A DNA stretch of 64,000 nt from Bacteroidota bacterium (GCA_016185125.1 JACPOC010000011.1:61923-125922); one strand, 5' to 3'. Positions 54,301-63,828 are shown, counted from the stretch's first letter. A program made the numbers and translations. Notes: generated by a model not told the origin, from the letters alone.

Positions 54301-55362
54301 ATGAGAAGTACAGATTTATTTGATGATTATCTTGAGGGTAAACTCAACGCAAACGAAGCAGCGGATTTTGAAATCCGTTTAAACTCTGATGAAGTTTTTG
54401 CAAATGCTGTTAACCAGCACAAAAGTTTAATAGATTCCCTTACAGAAAATAACGAAATTGATAATTTAAAAGCTCAACTCACTAAAATTCATGAGCAGGA
54501 ATTTGGTGGAGATGCTAAGATTATTTCGGTTAATAAAAAGGAAACATTTATAAAGCGTTATGGTAAAACCGCCATGGTTGCTGCGGGCACGGCTTTAGCG
54601 GTTGTGTTTGGCGCTGTGGCTGTATTAGGTTTGGGTATTCAAAAAACCAGCAATCAAATTACCGAATTGGGTTTAAAGTTAACCGCCACCAACGAGGCTA
54701 TTGTTGAAGGAATAAAAGAAGGCAGTCAAAAACCGGTTCATGCCCCGGCAAACATGGAAGGCAGCGCTTTTGCCTTAAATAATTCGGGTTACATTATTAC
54801 CAGTTTGCACATGATTAACGGTGCTGATAGTGTTTTTATTGAGAATAAAGTGTTTGACCGAACATCGGCCAAGGTAATACTTACCGATCCTAAATTAGAT
54901 TTGGCGGTTCTTAAAATAGAAAATAAAGAACTTTATAAAAACTGGCAGGTTCCTTATTCACTCAATACAAAACTGGCCGACGTTGGTGAAAAAGTGTTTA
55001 CATTGGGTTATCCCCGCAAAGACATGGTTTACGGCGAAGGTTCCTTAAGCTCATTAAGCGGATTTTTTAACGACACCACCATGTATCAGATTTCTATACC
55101 TGTAAATCCGGGTAATAGCGGCGGGCCTTTATTAGATGATCATGGAAATATTATTGGCGTTATCAGAGGAAAAATTACCAACGCTGAAGCTACCGGTTTT
55201 GCTGTTAAATCGGGTGAAATTATTAACTCCATCCGCACTATTGGCGGAGACAGCATTCTTACAGGCAATAAAAAGCCCGTAACCAAAGGCTTGAAGCGAA
55301 CCGAGCAAATTAAGCGCATAAATCCTTATGTGTTTAACGTTTTGGTGTATAAAAAAGATTAA
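54301..55362 (+). CDS. anti-sigma-like membrane protein fused to a trypsin-like (S1C) protease
   Basis: This 353-residue protein has a cytoplasmic N-terminus of about 80 residues (FDDYLEGKLNANEAADFEIR), a form common in Bacteroidota anti-sigma factors. One transmembrane segment lies at about 91-112 (MVAAGTALAVVFGAVAVLGL). The periplasmic HtrA-like serine-protease domain (about 150-320) has triad His 170 (ITSLHM), Asp 200 (LDLAVLKI) and Ser 273 (GNSGGPLL). No PDZ domain follows. A protease directly joined to an anti-sigma-like domain, one base after an ECF sigma gene, suggests that proteolytic state is coupled to transcription; this is inference. Confidence 0.75.
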   Translation: MRSTDLFDDYLEGKLNANEAADFEIRLNSDEVFANAVNQHKSLIDSLTENNEIDNLKAQLTKIHEQEFGGDAKIISVNKKETFIKRYGKTAMVAAGTALAVVFGAVAVLGLGIQKTSNQITELGLKLTATNEAIVEGIKEGSQKPVHAPANMEGSAFALNNSGYIITSLHMINGADSVFIENKVFDRTSAKVILTDPKLDLAVLKIENKELYKNWQVPYSLNTKLADVGEKVFTLGYPRKDMVYGEGSLSSLSGFFNDTTMYQISIPVNPGNSGGPLLDDHGNIIGVIRGKITNAEATGFAVKSGEIINSIRTIGGDSILTGNKKPVTKGLKRTEQIKRINPYVFNVLVYKKD

Positions 55363-55619
55363 TCGAATTCCGCCCTTAAATTCGCCACTTTTATCGTTTA
55401 TTTCAAAAAATCTGAAACGTTTTAATGTGAATAAAATGTGTTTGTATTTAACTGATAACCAATATATTATAGCTTATTAACCCTTAATTAACAGCTTTTA
55501 AACAAATTAGCAACCGCTTATTAACGTTTATTAATTATTAATCAATTTTTATTCGTCTAAAAAATAAAGTTATTAACAGCTTTATCACTATCTTTATAGT
55601 CCAATAATTTATAAGAATC

Positions 55620-56057
55620 ATGTTTGAAATACTAAAACACTTTGAGAGCAAGTACGGAACCTTAAAAAAGAAAGGTTTACGCATTGAAGGATTATCTATG
55701 ATAGATCCTAAACGCAAAAAGCATGTAATCATGGTGAGCAAACCATTCATGTTCGATAACCGTCAGTTACCAAAAACTTACGAAGGATTGGATATTAAAT
55801 CTAAAATTGAAGGCGATCTTCCTAAGGAATTTGCGTTTAAAAAAGATGCTATTAAAAAGGAATACGTTTGGGCTCCTTTAAAATTTGAAAAGTATGTTGA
55901 CCGTTGCTCGGAAGATATCCGCAAGCAATTTGGTAATCCGGATATGACACGAAAAGAAATGCTGGACGCTTTAGCTTTCGGCAGCTTCGAAGAACATAAA
56001 AAGAAAAGTTTACAGTTAATGAAAGAAGGAAAAATTCCTCCTTTTAAAATGAACTAG
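55620..56057 (+). CDS. conserved cytoplasmic protein, unknown
   Basis: This 145-residue basic protein (MFEILKHFESKYGTLKKKGL at the start; KIPPFKMN at the end) has no signal, membrane segment or known motif. It is rich in Lys and has FDNRQLPKTYEGLDIKSKIE and KDAIKKEYVWAPLKFEKYVD. I do not recognise it. A box TATCTTTA at 55589-55596 may be its -7 element. A strong terminator follows at 56137, so it is monocistronic. Confidence 0.6.
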   Translation: MFEILKHFESKYGTLKKKGLRIEGLSMIDPKRKKHVIMVSKPFMFDNRQLPKTYEGLDIKSKIEGDLPKEFAFKKDAIKKEYVWAPLKFEKYVDRCSEDIRKQFGNPDMTRKEMLDALAFGSFEEHKKKSLQLMKEGKIPPFKMN

Positions 56058-56136
56058 TTGCTGCTCTGTTCTATTGTTTATGAGATAAGCTTCAATTGTT
56101 ATAATTAAGGGTTAAACGATTGGTTGCTTTGGTTCA

Positions 56137-56168
56137 AAAAATGCCGGTTGGTTACCGGCATTTTTTGT
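56137..56168 (+). terminator. terminator after the gene at 55620
   Basis: ATGCCGG, loop TTGGTTA, CCGGCAT then TTTTTT, preceded by AAAAA. A clear intrinsic terminator. Confidence 0.88.
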
Positions 56169-56190
56169 TTTCTCCGATCTTCAATTTAAA

Positions 56191-56396
56191 GCCACAAATT
56201 ACAAAAGAACACTTAATAAACGCCACCAATTACTCTAAAATGCACTAATTAGTATAATTAAAAATACGTTTGTAAAAATTGTGAAATTGATGGCCAACTA
56301 AATCTCCGGTTTTTTGCCATCTTATGCAGGTAACGAATGGCAAAAACATCAATTAATTATCCAAAATTCATTATTGAAATTCGTGTAATTGGTGGC
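56191..56396. mobile_element. MITE-like inverted-repeat element, about 206 bp
   Basis: The ends are GCCACAAATTAC (56191-56202) and GTAATTGGTGGC (56385-56396), a 12-bp terminal inverted repeat with one mismatch. A further internal copy GCCACCAATTAC (56222-56233) pairs perfectly with the right end. Nested inside are AATTGATG (56285-56292) with CATCAATT (56347-56354), and TTTTTGCCAT (56311-56320) with ATGGCAAAAA (56337-56346). No ORF is present. The form is that of a non-autonomous palindromic element or repeat between a terminator and the DUF4286 gene. Confidence 0.5.
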
Positions 56397-56400
56397 TCAC

Positions 56401-56703
56401 TTAATCCACCATTTGCAACAAGGTTCTAAACGCCGTATATTTTCCCTCAAATTTCTTTTTGTAATCAGCCTGCAAAGCCGGAGCAAATTCTTTCTGATAT
56501 TTTTCAATATCCTGCATTTCCAAATATTTGTATTGTATGCAATAAGTGTGGCCCTCATCCTCCACATAAAGCAGTTTTAATATCTGGCTGTCAATAAAAC
56601 AACCGGTTTTCATCACCTCCGGAATATGAGTTTCCTTCATCCAATTTAACCATTCGGTGTGCACATCATCGGTAACATTTACGGTAACATTATAAATAAA
56701 CAT
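56401..56703 (-). CDS. DUF4286 family protein
   Basis: This 100-residue protein has the DUF4286 pattern: MFIYNVTVNVTDDVHTEWLN, then WMKETHIPEVMKTGCF and YCIQYKYLEMQDIEKYQKEF, with a final FEGKYTAFRTLL. The fold is a ferredoxin-like dimer of unknown function, common in Bacteroidota. It is divergent from tyrS with 74 bases between the starts. Confidence 0.85.
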   Translation of the reverse strand: MFIYNVTVNVTDDVHTEWLNWMKETHIPEVMKTGCFIDSQILKLLYVEDEGHTYCIQYKYLEMQDIEKYQKEFAPALQADYKKKFEGKYTAFRTLLQMVD

Positions 56704-56777
56704 GCAACTAATTTACAAAATCTTTAATTGTCCGCCACCCTTTAAAAACAAAGAATATTTGTAATTTTAAGGCTGAT

Positions 56778-58058
56778 ATGTTTAACTCATTTGTTCAAGA
56801 ACTCAGGTGGCGTGGCGTGATGCACGACATCATGCCGGGCACCGAAGAATTATTAAGTAAGGAAATGGTAACCGGCTATATTGGCTTTGATCCAACGGCC
56901 GATTCATTGCATGTAGGCAGCCTTACGCAAATAATTACCCTCATCCGTCTGCAAAAAGCCGGTCACAAACCTATTGCGCTAATTGGCGGTGCAACCGGTA
57001 TGGTGGGCGACCCAAGCGGTAAATCGGCAGAGCGAAATTTGTTGGATGAAACTTCTCTTGCTAAAAACATTGAAGGAATAAAAAACCAACTGCAAAAATT
57101 TTTAAATACCGATTGCGGAGTTAACAGTGCCGAACTCATTAACAATAACGATTGGATGCAAAACTATTCCTTCATCAATTTTATTCGCGATGTTGGAAAA
57201 TTTTTGACGGTCAATTACATGATGGCCAAAGATTCTGTAAAAAATCGTTTAGAACAAGGCATGAGTTTTACCGAATTCAGTTATCAGTTATTACAAGCCT
57301 ACGATTTTTATTTTTTATACCGGAACAAAAACTGTAAAATTCAATTAGGTGGCTCCGACCAATGGGGAAATATTACCAGCGGAACAGAATTAATTCGTCG
57401 CAAATGCAGTGGCGAAGCGTATGCCATTACCACACAATTAATTAAAAAATCAGACGGCTCTAAATTCGGTAAATCAGAAAGCGGCAACATTTGGCTTCAC
57501 CGAAATAAAACTTCTCCTTACAAATTTTATCAATTTTGGATTAACACACCCGATACTGATGCGGAAAACTTTATAAAGATCTTTACATTTTTATCAGAGG
57601 AAGAAATTAACGCTTTAGTGGAAGATCATAAAAAAGATGCGGGCAAACGGGTTCTTCAAAAAGCTTTGGCAAAAGAGCTAACCGTTATGGTGCATGGAGA
57701 AGAAGATTATATTGCGGCTATTGAGACCAGCAAAGTTTTGTTCAACGGAAACATTCAAGATCTTTCTAACCTTGATGAAGCTACTTTTTTGGATGTGTTT
57801 GAAGGCGTGCCACAGTTTGAAGTGTTGAAAAATGAAATTGAAAGTGGGGTGAGCGTGATCGATTTTCTTTCTGAAAAAACAAAAATCTTTCCAAGTAAAA
57901 GTGAGGCACGTAAAATGATACAGGGTGGCGGAGTGAGCATTAATAAAGAAAAAATAGAAAATCATGAAGCTGTGGTAAACGCTTCTTCATTAATCAATAA
58001 TAAATACATTTTAATTCAAAAAGGTAAAAAGAATTACTTTTTATGTTCGGTTAATTAA
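56778..58058 (+). CDS. tyrS: tyrosyl-tRNA synthetase
   Basis: This 426-residue class I synthetase charges tRNA(Tyr). It has the HIGH-equivalent motif in DPTADSLHVGSL (about 35-46), LGGSDQWGNITSGTELIRR, the KMSKS-equivalent KFGKSESG, and a C-terminal S4 domain (SEARKMIQGGGVSINKEKIE, then ILIQKGKKNYFL). Length is normal for bacterial TyrRS. The rpoN gene starts two bases after its stop, so the two are likely co-transcribed. Confidence 0.96.
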   Translation: MFNSFVQELRWRGVMHDIMPGTEELLSKEMVTGYIGFDPTADSLHVGSLTQIITLIRLQKAGHKPIALIGGATGMVGDPSGKSAERNLLDETSLAKNIEGIKNQLQKFLNTDCGVNSAELINNNDWMQNYSFINFIRDVGKFLTVNYMMAKDSVKNRLEQGMSFTEFSYQLLQAYDFYFLYRNKNCKIQLGGSDQWGNITSGTELIRRKCSGEAYAITTQLIKKSDGSKFGKSESGNIWLHRNKTSPYKFYQFWINTPDTDAENFIKIFTFLSEEEINALVEDHKKDAGKRVLQKALAKELTVMVHGEEDYIAAIETSKVLFNGNIQDLSNLDEATFLDVFEGVPQFEVLKNEIESGVSVIDFLSEKTKIFPSKSEARKMIQGGGVSINKEKIENHEAVVNASSLINNKYILIQKGKKNYFLCSVN

Positions 58059-58060
58059 TC

Positions 58061-59542
58061 ATGGCGCTTAAGCAATCACAAAACCTCAGGTTATCGCAAA
58101 AGTTATTGCCGCAACAAATTCTATTAATGAAATTGCTGCAGTTGCCCACCATGGCTTTAGAAGAGCGTATTAAAGAAGAAATGGAAGCAAATCCCGCACT
58201 TGAAGAGGGAGAAAGTGAGAATGAAGAAGAAATAGATCAGAACGAAACGCTTGATGAAATTGATGAAGAGTTTGATGAGAATGGCGATGTAACTGAAGTA
58301 GAACCTCCTCCCCTTAACGATGTGGAAATGGAGGATTATATGGATGCCGAAGAACTCGACTCCTATAAATATGAAATTTCAAATAAAGGTGCTGATGATG
58401 AAACCCGCGAATTTGTAGTAGTGGAAGGTATTGGTTTTCATGAATTGTTAGAACAGCAATTAGGTATGCGCGATCTGAGCGATCAGGAATATACCATTGG
58501 TGTTTACCTGATTGGCTGTATTGATGAGGACGGCTACATTCGTCGTGAGCTTGAGTTGATAGTAGATGATCTTGCTTTTAATTACAACATCACCACTACT
58601 ATTCAGGAAGTTGAAAAGATGCTGTTGATCATACAAGGTTTTGATCCTGCAGGAGTGGGCGCACGCAATCTGCAGGAATGCCTGCTTCTTCAACTGGATC
58701 GTAAAAAAGAAAAAACAAAAGAAATAGTTTTGGCCATTGAGGTTATTAAAAACCAGATGGATGAATTTTCTAAAAAGCATTACGATAAAATTTTACGAAA
58801 ACTTGGCATTGATAACGAAGACTTAAAAGATATTATTGAGGTGGTGAAACATTTGAATCCAAGACCCGGCAGTAACGACAGTAAAAGTGGCGGAGTGAGC
58901 GAAGTGGTTCCTGATTTTTTGATTACTGTAAATGATGGTATTGCTGAATTAACGCTCAACGGAAGAAACATGCCCGACCTGAAGATTAGTAAGGAGTATG
59001 TAGAAATGCTGAAAGAGTATTCTAAAAATAAAGATAAGCCGGGTAAAGAAGCATCGGGTTTTATAAAAAATAAAATTGAAAGTGCCGAATGGTTTATTGA
59101 AGCTTTAAATCAACGTTACACAACATTATTATTATGCATGCAGTGTATTTTAGAATATCAGGAAGAATATTTTATTACAGGAGATGAAAGCAAAATCCGC
59201 CCGATGATATTAAAAGATATTGCCAACAGAGTAGGATTAGATCTTTCAACCGTGTCGCGCGTTGCTAACAGTAAGTATGTGCAAACTCCTTATGGCACGT
59301 TTTTATTAAAAACTTTTTTTAGTGAAAGCATGAGTACCGATAGCGGCGAGGAAGTAAGCAGCCGCGAAATAAAACGGATTTTAAAAGATTATGTAAACGC
59401 CGAGGATAAATCAAATCCTTTAACAGATGATGAACTTTGTATTAAGCTAAAAGAAAAAGGATATAACATTGCCCGCAGAACCGTTGCCAAATACCGCGAG
59501 CAACTGGATATTCCGGTTGGAAGATTGAGAAAAGAGGTATGA
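58061..59542 (+). CDS. rpoN: RNA polymerase sigma-54 factor
   Basis: This 493-residue sigma factor needs an AAA+ activator to open promoters. Region I is the Gln/Leu-rich N-terminus (LRLSQKLLPQQILLMKLLQL), region II is the very acidic stretch (about 45-110), and the core-binding and DNA-binding domains follow. The RpoN box reads ARRTVAKYRE at residues 471-480, an exact match to the consensus, and the protein ends QLDIPVGRLRKEV. This C-terminal end, the stop and 30 bases beyond it recur near 63781-63858. Confidence 0.96.
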   Translation: MALKQSQNLRLSQKLLPQQILLMKLLQLPTMALEERIKEEMEANPALEEGESENEEEIDQNETLDEIDEEFDENGDVTEVEPPPLNDVEMEDYMDAEELDSYKYEISNKGADDETREFVVVEGIGFHELLEQQLGMRDLSDQEYTIGVYLIGCIDEDGYIRRELELIVDDLAFNYNITTTIQEVEKMLLIIQGFDPAGVGARNLQECLLLQLDRKKEKTKEIVLAIEVIKNQMDEFSKKHYDKILRKLGIDNEDLKDIIEVVKHLNPRPGSNDSKSGGVSEVVPDFLITVNDGIAELTLNGRNMPDLKISKEYVEMLKEYSKNKDKPGKEASGFIKNKIESAEWFIEALNQRYTTLLLCMQCILEYQEEYFITGDESKIRPMILKDIANRVGLDLSTVSRVANSKYVQTPYGTFLLKTFFSESMSTDSGEEVSSREIKRILKDYVNAEDKSNPLTDDELCIKLKEKGYNIARRTVAKYREQLDIPVGRLRKEV

Positions 59543-59571
59543 GGATGCTTTGTTTATAAAGGTAAAACCCT
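59495..59571 (+). repeat. rpoN gene-end repeat, copy in rpoN
   Basis: The 3' end of rpoN, its stop and 29 following bases match 63781-63858. From 59528 to 59571, 44 bases are identical to 63815-63858. Confidence 0.85.
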
Positions 59572-59578
59572 TATTTTT
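59557..59578 (+). terminator. short terminator after rpoN
   Basis: AAGG, loop TAAAAC, CCTT, then ATTTTTTT. A short 4-5 bp stem with a strong T-run. The same stem occurs in the downstream copy at 63845-63858 but without the T-run. Confidence 0.55.
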
Positions 59579-59694
59579 TTCCCCCTCACTAAACATTTAA
59601 CAATTAATTCTTTTTTATTCTTGCTTTTTTAACTTTTGTTTTTTACGTTTGCCCCGAGCCATTAATTTTATAAAGCTTTACAACTTATTAAAAT

Positions 59695-59722
59695 AATGAA
59701 GGCAGCCTAAAGGCTGCCTCAT
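59695..59722. terminator. bidirectional terminator-like hairpin
   Basis: AATGAAGGCAGCC, loop TAAA, GGCTGCCTCATT: a 12-bp stem with one bulged A between convergent rpoN and the gene at 59780. Confidence 0.7.
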
Positions 59723-59779
59723 TATGTGTCTCAAACGGTGTGGTATTTCGACGTACTTAACTGTTCTTTGACATCTTGT

Positions 59780-61348
59780 TTAATTTACTATTAGCTTCTT
59801 AGTTTGAATGGCTGTTTTCTTTGATTCATCAACTAATTCCACAAGATACAAACCTTTTGCAAAATGGCCTATGTTTATTTCATGATTACTGGCCTTCGCA
59901 TTTTGCAGTTGAACGGTGTAAACGATTTGACCTATGGCGTTTGTTATTTTAAGATTGTAAACATGGAAAGGTAAATTTGAGGAAATAGTAATGTTTTGCG
60001 TAGTGGGATTTGGGTATATTGTAAAAAGATCCTCTTTTATATCTTTTTTAATAAAGGTAGGCATATATCCATTATTATACTCTGCTATAAACATTTGATT
60101 TTGATTTCCGCCAACAAAATTTAAAGTTGAGCCATCAAAGTTAACAGTAGTATTATGTTGTCCGGTAAAATAAATATTACCGGCAGCATCTGAAGCCATT
60201 GCTATATTTGCAACTCCCTGTTTGTAGTCTGACAATAAGTAATTACCATTTCCGTCAAACTTTGAAAAAAAAGTACCTGTGCGGGCAAGATAAATATGGT
60301 TTTGATTGTCAACACATACTCCGGTCGCAAATTGACTTCCGGGGCCACCACCACTTTTAGCCCACATGCACTTGCCGTTTACATCGTATTTGGCTAAAAA
60401 CCAATCGTCTTCGCCGGTAGTGTTAAGGGAAATTGCATCAAAGGATGTAGTTGGATAAGAAGTAAAGCCGCAGATATAAGGTTGGCCGGCTGCGTCAAGG
60501 GCCAGATCATACAACCCAGATGCATCGCCTCCACCGGGTCCCCCACCAATATGTGTAGCCCAAAGCCAGTTGCCGGAAGAATCTATTTTTGCGAGATAGG
60601 CTTCTTCAAAATTAGCACCCCCGTAGGCATTAAGGGTATATGTACCAAAAACTTCTCGGGAAATGAATGAGCCCCCCACATAACTGTTTCCCGCAGAATC
60701 TGTTTCAAGGCCTAAACCCCAAAAGGAGCTATTCCCAGTATTAGTTCTTTTTACCCATTTCAAGATCCCGTTATTGCTGTATTTCGCAATGTAATTACAT
60801 ATGCCGCCCGAAGCAGTGATATTAATATTCGTACTATCGAAATTATTATTTCCTGTTAGATATCCAATAACATAAATATTATTGTTTAGGTCACTACTAA
60901 GTTTCAACGCGGCCACACCATTGCCAAAGGTTCTTTTGGACCACTGATAGTGCCCTTGAGTATTATATTTTATCATAATCATAGCAGAGGAAGCTCCAGC
61001 ATTGTATAAAAAGAGTCCGTTAATTTTTATTGTATCCATAAAAGATCCTGTAAAAAAAATGTTACCTAACTTATCGGTTTTCAAATCGAACCCTCTATAA
61101 GTTAAAAAATTATTTCCTATTATCTTTTGAACCCAAACTATATTATGATTTACATCATATTTGATAATACTGATACCTCTAGTCCCAGTTTGGGTAAAGG
61201 TTTGCGCAACTACTAAGCTTCCATCAGCATTTTTTTCGATCGCAACGCCTTTACACTGCATTGTATTATCGGTAACGGCCCAAGTGTAGCTTTGTCCGCT
61301 AAGATGGTTTAGGAGTAATGTAAAGCAGAGTATAATTATATTTTTCAT
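59780..61348 (-). CDS. SBBP-type beta-propeller protein with T9SS sorting domain
   Basis: This 522-residue secreted protein has a signal peptide (IIILCFTLLLNHLSGQS) and a beta-propeller-like domain of tandem blades (IIKYDVNHNIVWVQKI, IAKYSNNGILKWVKRTN, LAKYDVNGKCMWAKSGGG and others). The C-terminal T9SS type A sorting domain (FTIYPNPTTQNITISSN, then KGLYLVELVDESKKT, KKLIVN) directs it to the cell surface. No enzyme motif was seen. It may bind or display ligands. Confidence 0.78.
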   Translation of the reverse strand: MKNIIILCFTLLLNHLSGQSYTWAVTDNTMQCKGVAIEKNADGSLVVAQTFTQTGTRGISIIKYDVNHNIVWVQKIIGNNFLTYRGFDLKTDKLGNIFFTGSFMDTIKINGLFLYNAGASSAMIMIKYNTQGHYQWSKRTFGNGVAALKLSSDLNNNIYVIGYLTGNNNFDSTNINITASGGICNYIAKYSNNGILKWVKRTNTGNSSFWGLGLETDSAGNSYVGGSFISREVFGTYTLNAYGGANFEEAYLAKIDSSGNWLWATHIGGGPGGGDASGLYDLALDAAGQPYICGFTSYPTTSFDAISLNTTGEDDWFLAKYDVNGKCMWAKSGGGPGSQFATGVCVDNQNHIYLARTGTFFSKFDGNGNYLLSDYKQGVANIAMASDAAGNIYFTGQHNTTVNFDGSTLNFVGGNQNQMFIAEYNNGYMPTFIKKDIKEDLFTIYPNPTTQNITISSNLPFHVYNLKITNAIGQIVYTVQLQNAKASNHEINIGHFAKGLYLVELVDESKKTAIQTKKLIVN

Positions 61349-61537
61349 ATGGGAGTTTTCAAATATACAGCCAAAGTTGTGCCAGCTTATTAAAAGACAT
61401 TTTGGCTACAAGCATTCTTATCAAATTAAATATTATGAGGCATTAAATGCCCACACTATAACTGACCTGTGTAAAAGTAAAAGAAAGTATCCAAAATGGA
61501 TGACTTAAGGATTTTAACCCCAATTACATTTAAAACC

Positions 61538-63538
61538 ATGAAATTTTTCAAACTAAACCTAATTATCGCTGGTATCGTACTACTATCTAACACTTCGTCG
61601 ATTAAAGGTCAAACCACCCCTGCTGGTTTTTACGGACAAAACGCCTGGATGCCCGATACTCTGGGTACCACATTCTTCAACGGTTATTTACATAAAAACT
61701 GGGGGAACATCAAAACCAGTAATGTAAAAATCGTTCGATTAGGTGGTACGGCGGCCAATAATAATAAACCTTCGCCATATCAATACCTTAAGATGGTAGA
61801 TTCGGTAAGGGCAAAAGGCATGGAGCCGCTATTACAGGTGCCAACGGGCAGTGGGTATGATTCATTAGACGCCCGAAACGTTGTAAAATATATCAATAAG
61901 ACAAAAAATCGTAAAGTTAAATACTGGAGTATAGGAAATGAACCTTCCTTTAATGCAATGGCAATTTCTGCGAAAATTAAAAAATATGCTTCTGCCATGA
62001 AAAATGAAGACCCCACTATAAAGATAGTAGGTCCTGAAACCACTTATATGCCCGGCGACCAGAATGACACGTATGCACGCCCATGTATGGATTCCTTAAC
62101 TTCTCTTTTTGGTGCAGCAAGTATTATGGGCACAATAACGGGCTTTGGTAACGCTAACGGCAAAGCATTCGTGGATTTTTTCTCCTACCATTTGTATAAT
62201 TTTGAAGGTGTTTCCACAACTCCCACCAAGCAGTCTTTAATAGCGCAATTAACAGCGCCTAATAAAGATACTACTGCAATGGGATATATTAAAGCAAAAT
62301 GTGATGCAGCAAATGCAAACATAGTTTTAGGTCGTTCATCACAGCCCATTTCTCCAGTAATAACTGAAGCGAATATTTGTTGGTATAATGGTTCAACTGC
62401 ATCAAACGATAATTTTGGCGGAGTAAAAACTAGTAGTTTTTTTGGCGGCCAGCACATAGCAGAGCTTATGAGTTGGGGTATATACAAACGTTTCCAATGG
62501 ATTAATTTATGGAGCAGTATTGAAGGATATGAAAGTGGATATTTATCAAACTCTACTACACCAAGTAAAAAAAGCACTTATTATCACATGGAACAAATGG
62601 GCAAATGGTTTACCGGTACACACTATGTAGCTACTGTTGATACTGGTAACAACATTAAAGCATTTGCAAGTAAAACTGGTGCCTATATTGCCGTAATGGT
62701 GCTTAATCAGAACGTTTCAGGCAGTGCATCCAAACTCTATAATATTTCCTTCGATAATTCCACAAACGGCCCTAATGTCCACGTGAAATTTAATGCGGGA
62801 GTTACAGCAAATTTTGATGACACTAGTTACGCATCCTCCACCAATCTTTTAATATTTAATTGCAATGGTTCGTTAGCATATAAATATCGTTATAAGCAAT
62901 CGGACGCAAACCCAGGTTTTAAGTTATATAACATTACTTCGCCCGCTTCAATTGTTTCTGTTGACATTGGTGCCGACCAATCTTCCTGTTGTGCGGGTTG
63001 TACACGCACCTTCTACGCTACTGTTTCACCATCGGGCACTTACACTTATGCATGGTATGTAAATTCTGTTTTACAAACGGGCAGCACAGGTAGTTCATAT
63101 ATAGCAGATGGTTCTAACGCTAAATATAATATTAAATGTAAGATCACTTCTTCCCCTGGCGGCTGTACCGCTATTGATTCAGCATTATATACTGTGGGCA
63201 ATGGTCCTCCGTGTTACGGTCCTTTACTTGGCCGTTATGCCTCAACGGTGGAAGACTCTCCAATGCAAAATGTATTATTTACTTCTGCCATACAATCTTT
63301 AGAACCAAATCCAACGGATGGTATTGTAAATGTAAAATATACAATTGGTATTGGTGCACAATCTGCTCAATTAGTACTTGTAAATTACAGTGGCCAAACT
63401 ATCAGCACTGTTAATTTAAAACCTCACGAATCTCAATTACAAATTGATTCGGAATCATTAGCACCGGGTTTATATTTTACTACTCTAATAGTTGATGGTA
63501 AAAAAGTAAGTACTAAAAAATTAATAGTTACAAAATAA
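61538..63538 (+). CDS. secreted glycoside-hydrolase-like protein with T9SS sorting domain
   Basis: This 666-residue protein has a signal peptide ending SSIKGQ and a TIM-barrel domain of clan-A glycosidase type (about 28-430). The likely acid/base is Glu 135 in WSIGNEPSF and the likely nucleophile is Glu 277 in PVITEANICWYN. A beta domain, an Ig-like module (FYATVSPSGTYTYAWYVNSV, with Cys pairs) and a T9SS sorting domain (LEPNPTDGIVNVKYT, LAPGLYFTTLIVDGKK) follow. It may be an arabinofuranosidase- or xylosidase-like enzyme; the substrate is not clear. The Met at 61538 gives the signal peptide directly. Confidence 0.76.
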   Translation: MKFFKLNLIIAGIVLLSNTSSIKGQTTPAGFYGQNAWMPDTLGTTFFNGYLHKNWGNIKTSNVKIVRLGGTAANNNKPSPYQYLKMVDSVRAKGMEPLLQVPTGSGYDSLDARNVVKYINKTKNRKVKYWSIGNEPSFNAMAISAKIKKYASAMKNEDPTIKIVGPETTYMPGDQNDTYARPCMDSLTSLFGAASIMGTITGFGNANGKAFVDFFSYHLYNFEGVSTTPTKQSLIAQLTAPNKDTTAMGYIKAKCDAANANIVLGRSSQPISPVITEANICWYNGSTASNDNFGGVKTSSFFGGQHIAELMSWGIYKRFQWINLWSSIEGYESGYLSNSTTPSKKSTYYHMEQMGKWFTGTHYVATVDTGNNIKAFASKTGAYIAVMVLNQNVSGSASKLYNISFDNSTNGPNVHVKFNAGVTANFDDTSYASSTNLLIFNCNGSLAYKYRYKQSDANPGFKLYNITSPASIVSVDIGADQSSCCAGCTRTFYATVSPSGTYTYAWYVNSVLQTGSTGSSYIADGSNAKYNIKCKITSSPGGCTAIDSALYTVGNGPPCYGPLLGRYASTVEDSPMQNVLFTSAIQSLEPNPTDGIVNVKYTIGIGAQSAQLVLVNYSGQTISTVNLKPHESQLQIDSESLAPGLYFTTLIVDGKKVSTKKLIVTK

Positions 63539-63556
63539 AATTGTTTCTTCTTTCAT

Positions 63557-63590
63557 TAAAAGTCCGGCCTATTAAAAGCCGGACTTTTTA
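63557..63590 (+). terminator. terminator after the glycosidase gene
   Basis: AAAAGTCCGGC, loop CTATTAAAA, GCCGGACTTTTT. An 11-bp stem with T-run. Confidence 0.88.
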
Positions 63591-63696
63591 ATTAAGCCCG
63601 GATAAAAAACGTTTACTTTAAAAGATTTTGCTTAATTGTTTTAACATTATCCAATTATTTTTTAAATTCGTATTAAAACCTAAAAACCTTATCGCT

Positions 63697-63828
63697 ATGA
63701 AATCAGACAACATTTTGCATGCCCTTACGCCGGCACAAAAAAAAGCAATTGATAAAGCACTCGAAACTATTGCCAAAAACCGTGAGCAATTAGATATACC
63801 TGTAGGAAGATTACGAAAAGAGGTATGA
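63697..63828 (+). CDS. 43-residue microprotein sharing the RpoN C-terminus
   Basis: This small protein starts MKSDNILHALTPAQKKAIDK and ends REQLDIPVGRLRKEV, the last 15 residues being identical to those of RpoN. Upstream of them ALETIAKNRE aligns with the RpoN box ARRTVAKYRE (six of ten identical), but the two Arg and the Tyr that contact the -24 DNA are lost. All eight base differences across the shared 15 codons are synonymous, which points to selection on the peptide. The start at 63697 is preferred to in-frame codons further upstream. A regulatory role on sigma-54 is inference. Confidence 0.65.
   Translation: MKSDNILHALTPAQKKAIDKALETIAKNREQLDIPVGRLRKEV

Noticed and set aside
55363..55619. 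AT-rich gap with repeated TTAACAGCTTT and TTATTAAC
   Set aside because: Considered as a replication origin, but no DnaA-box cluster (TTATCCACA) and no dnaA or dnaN is near; more likely an ordinary AT-rich promoter region.
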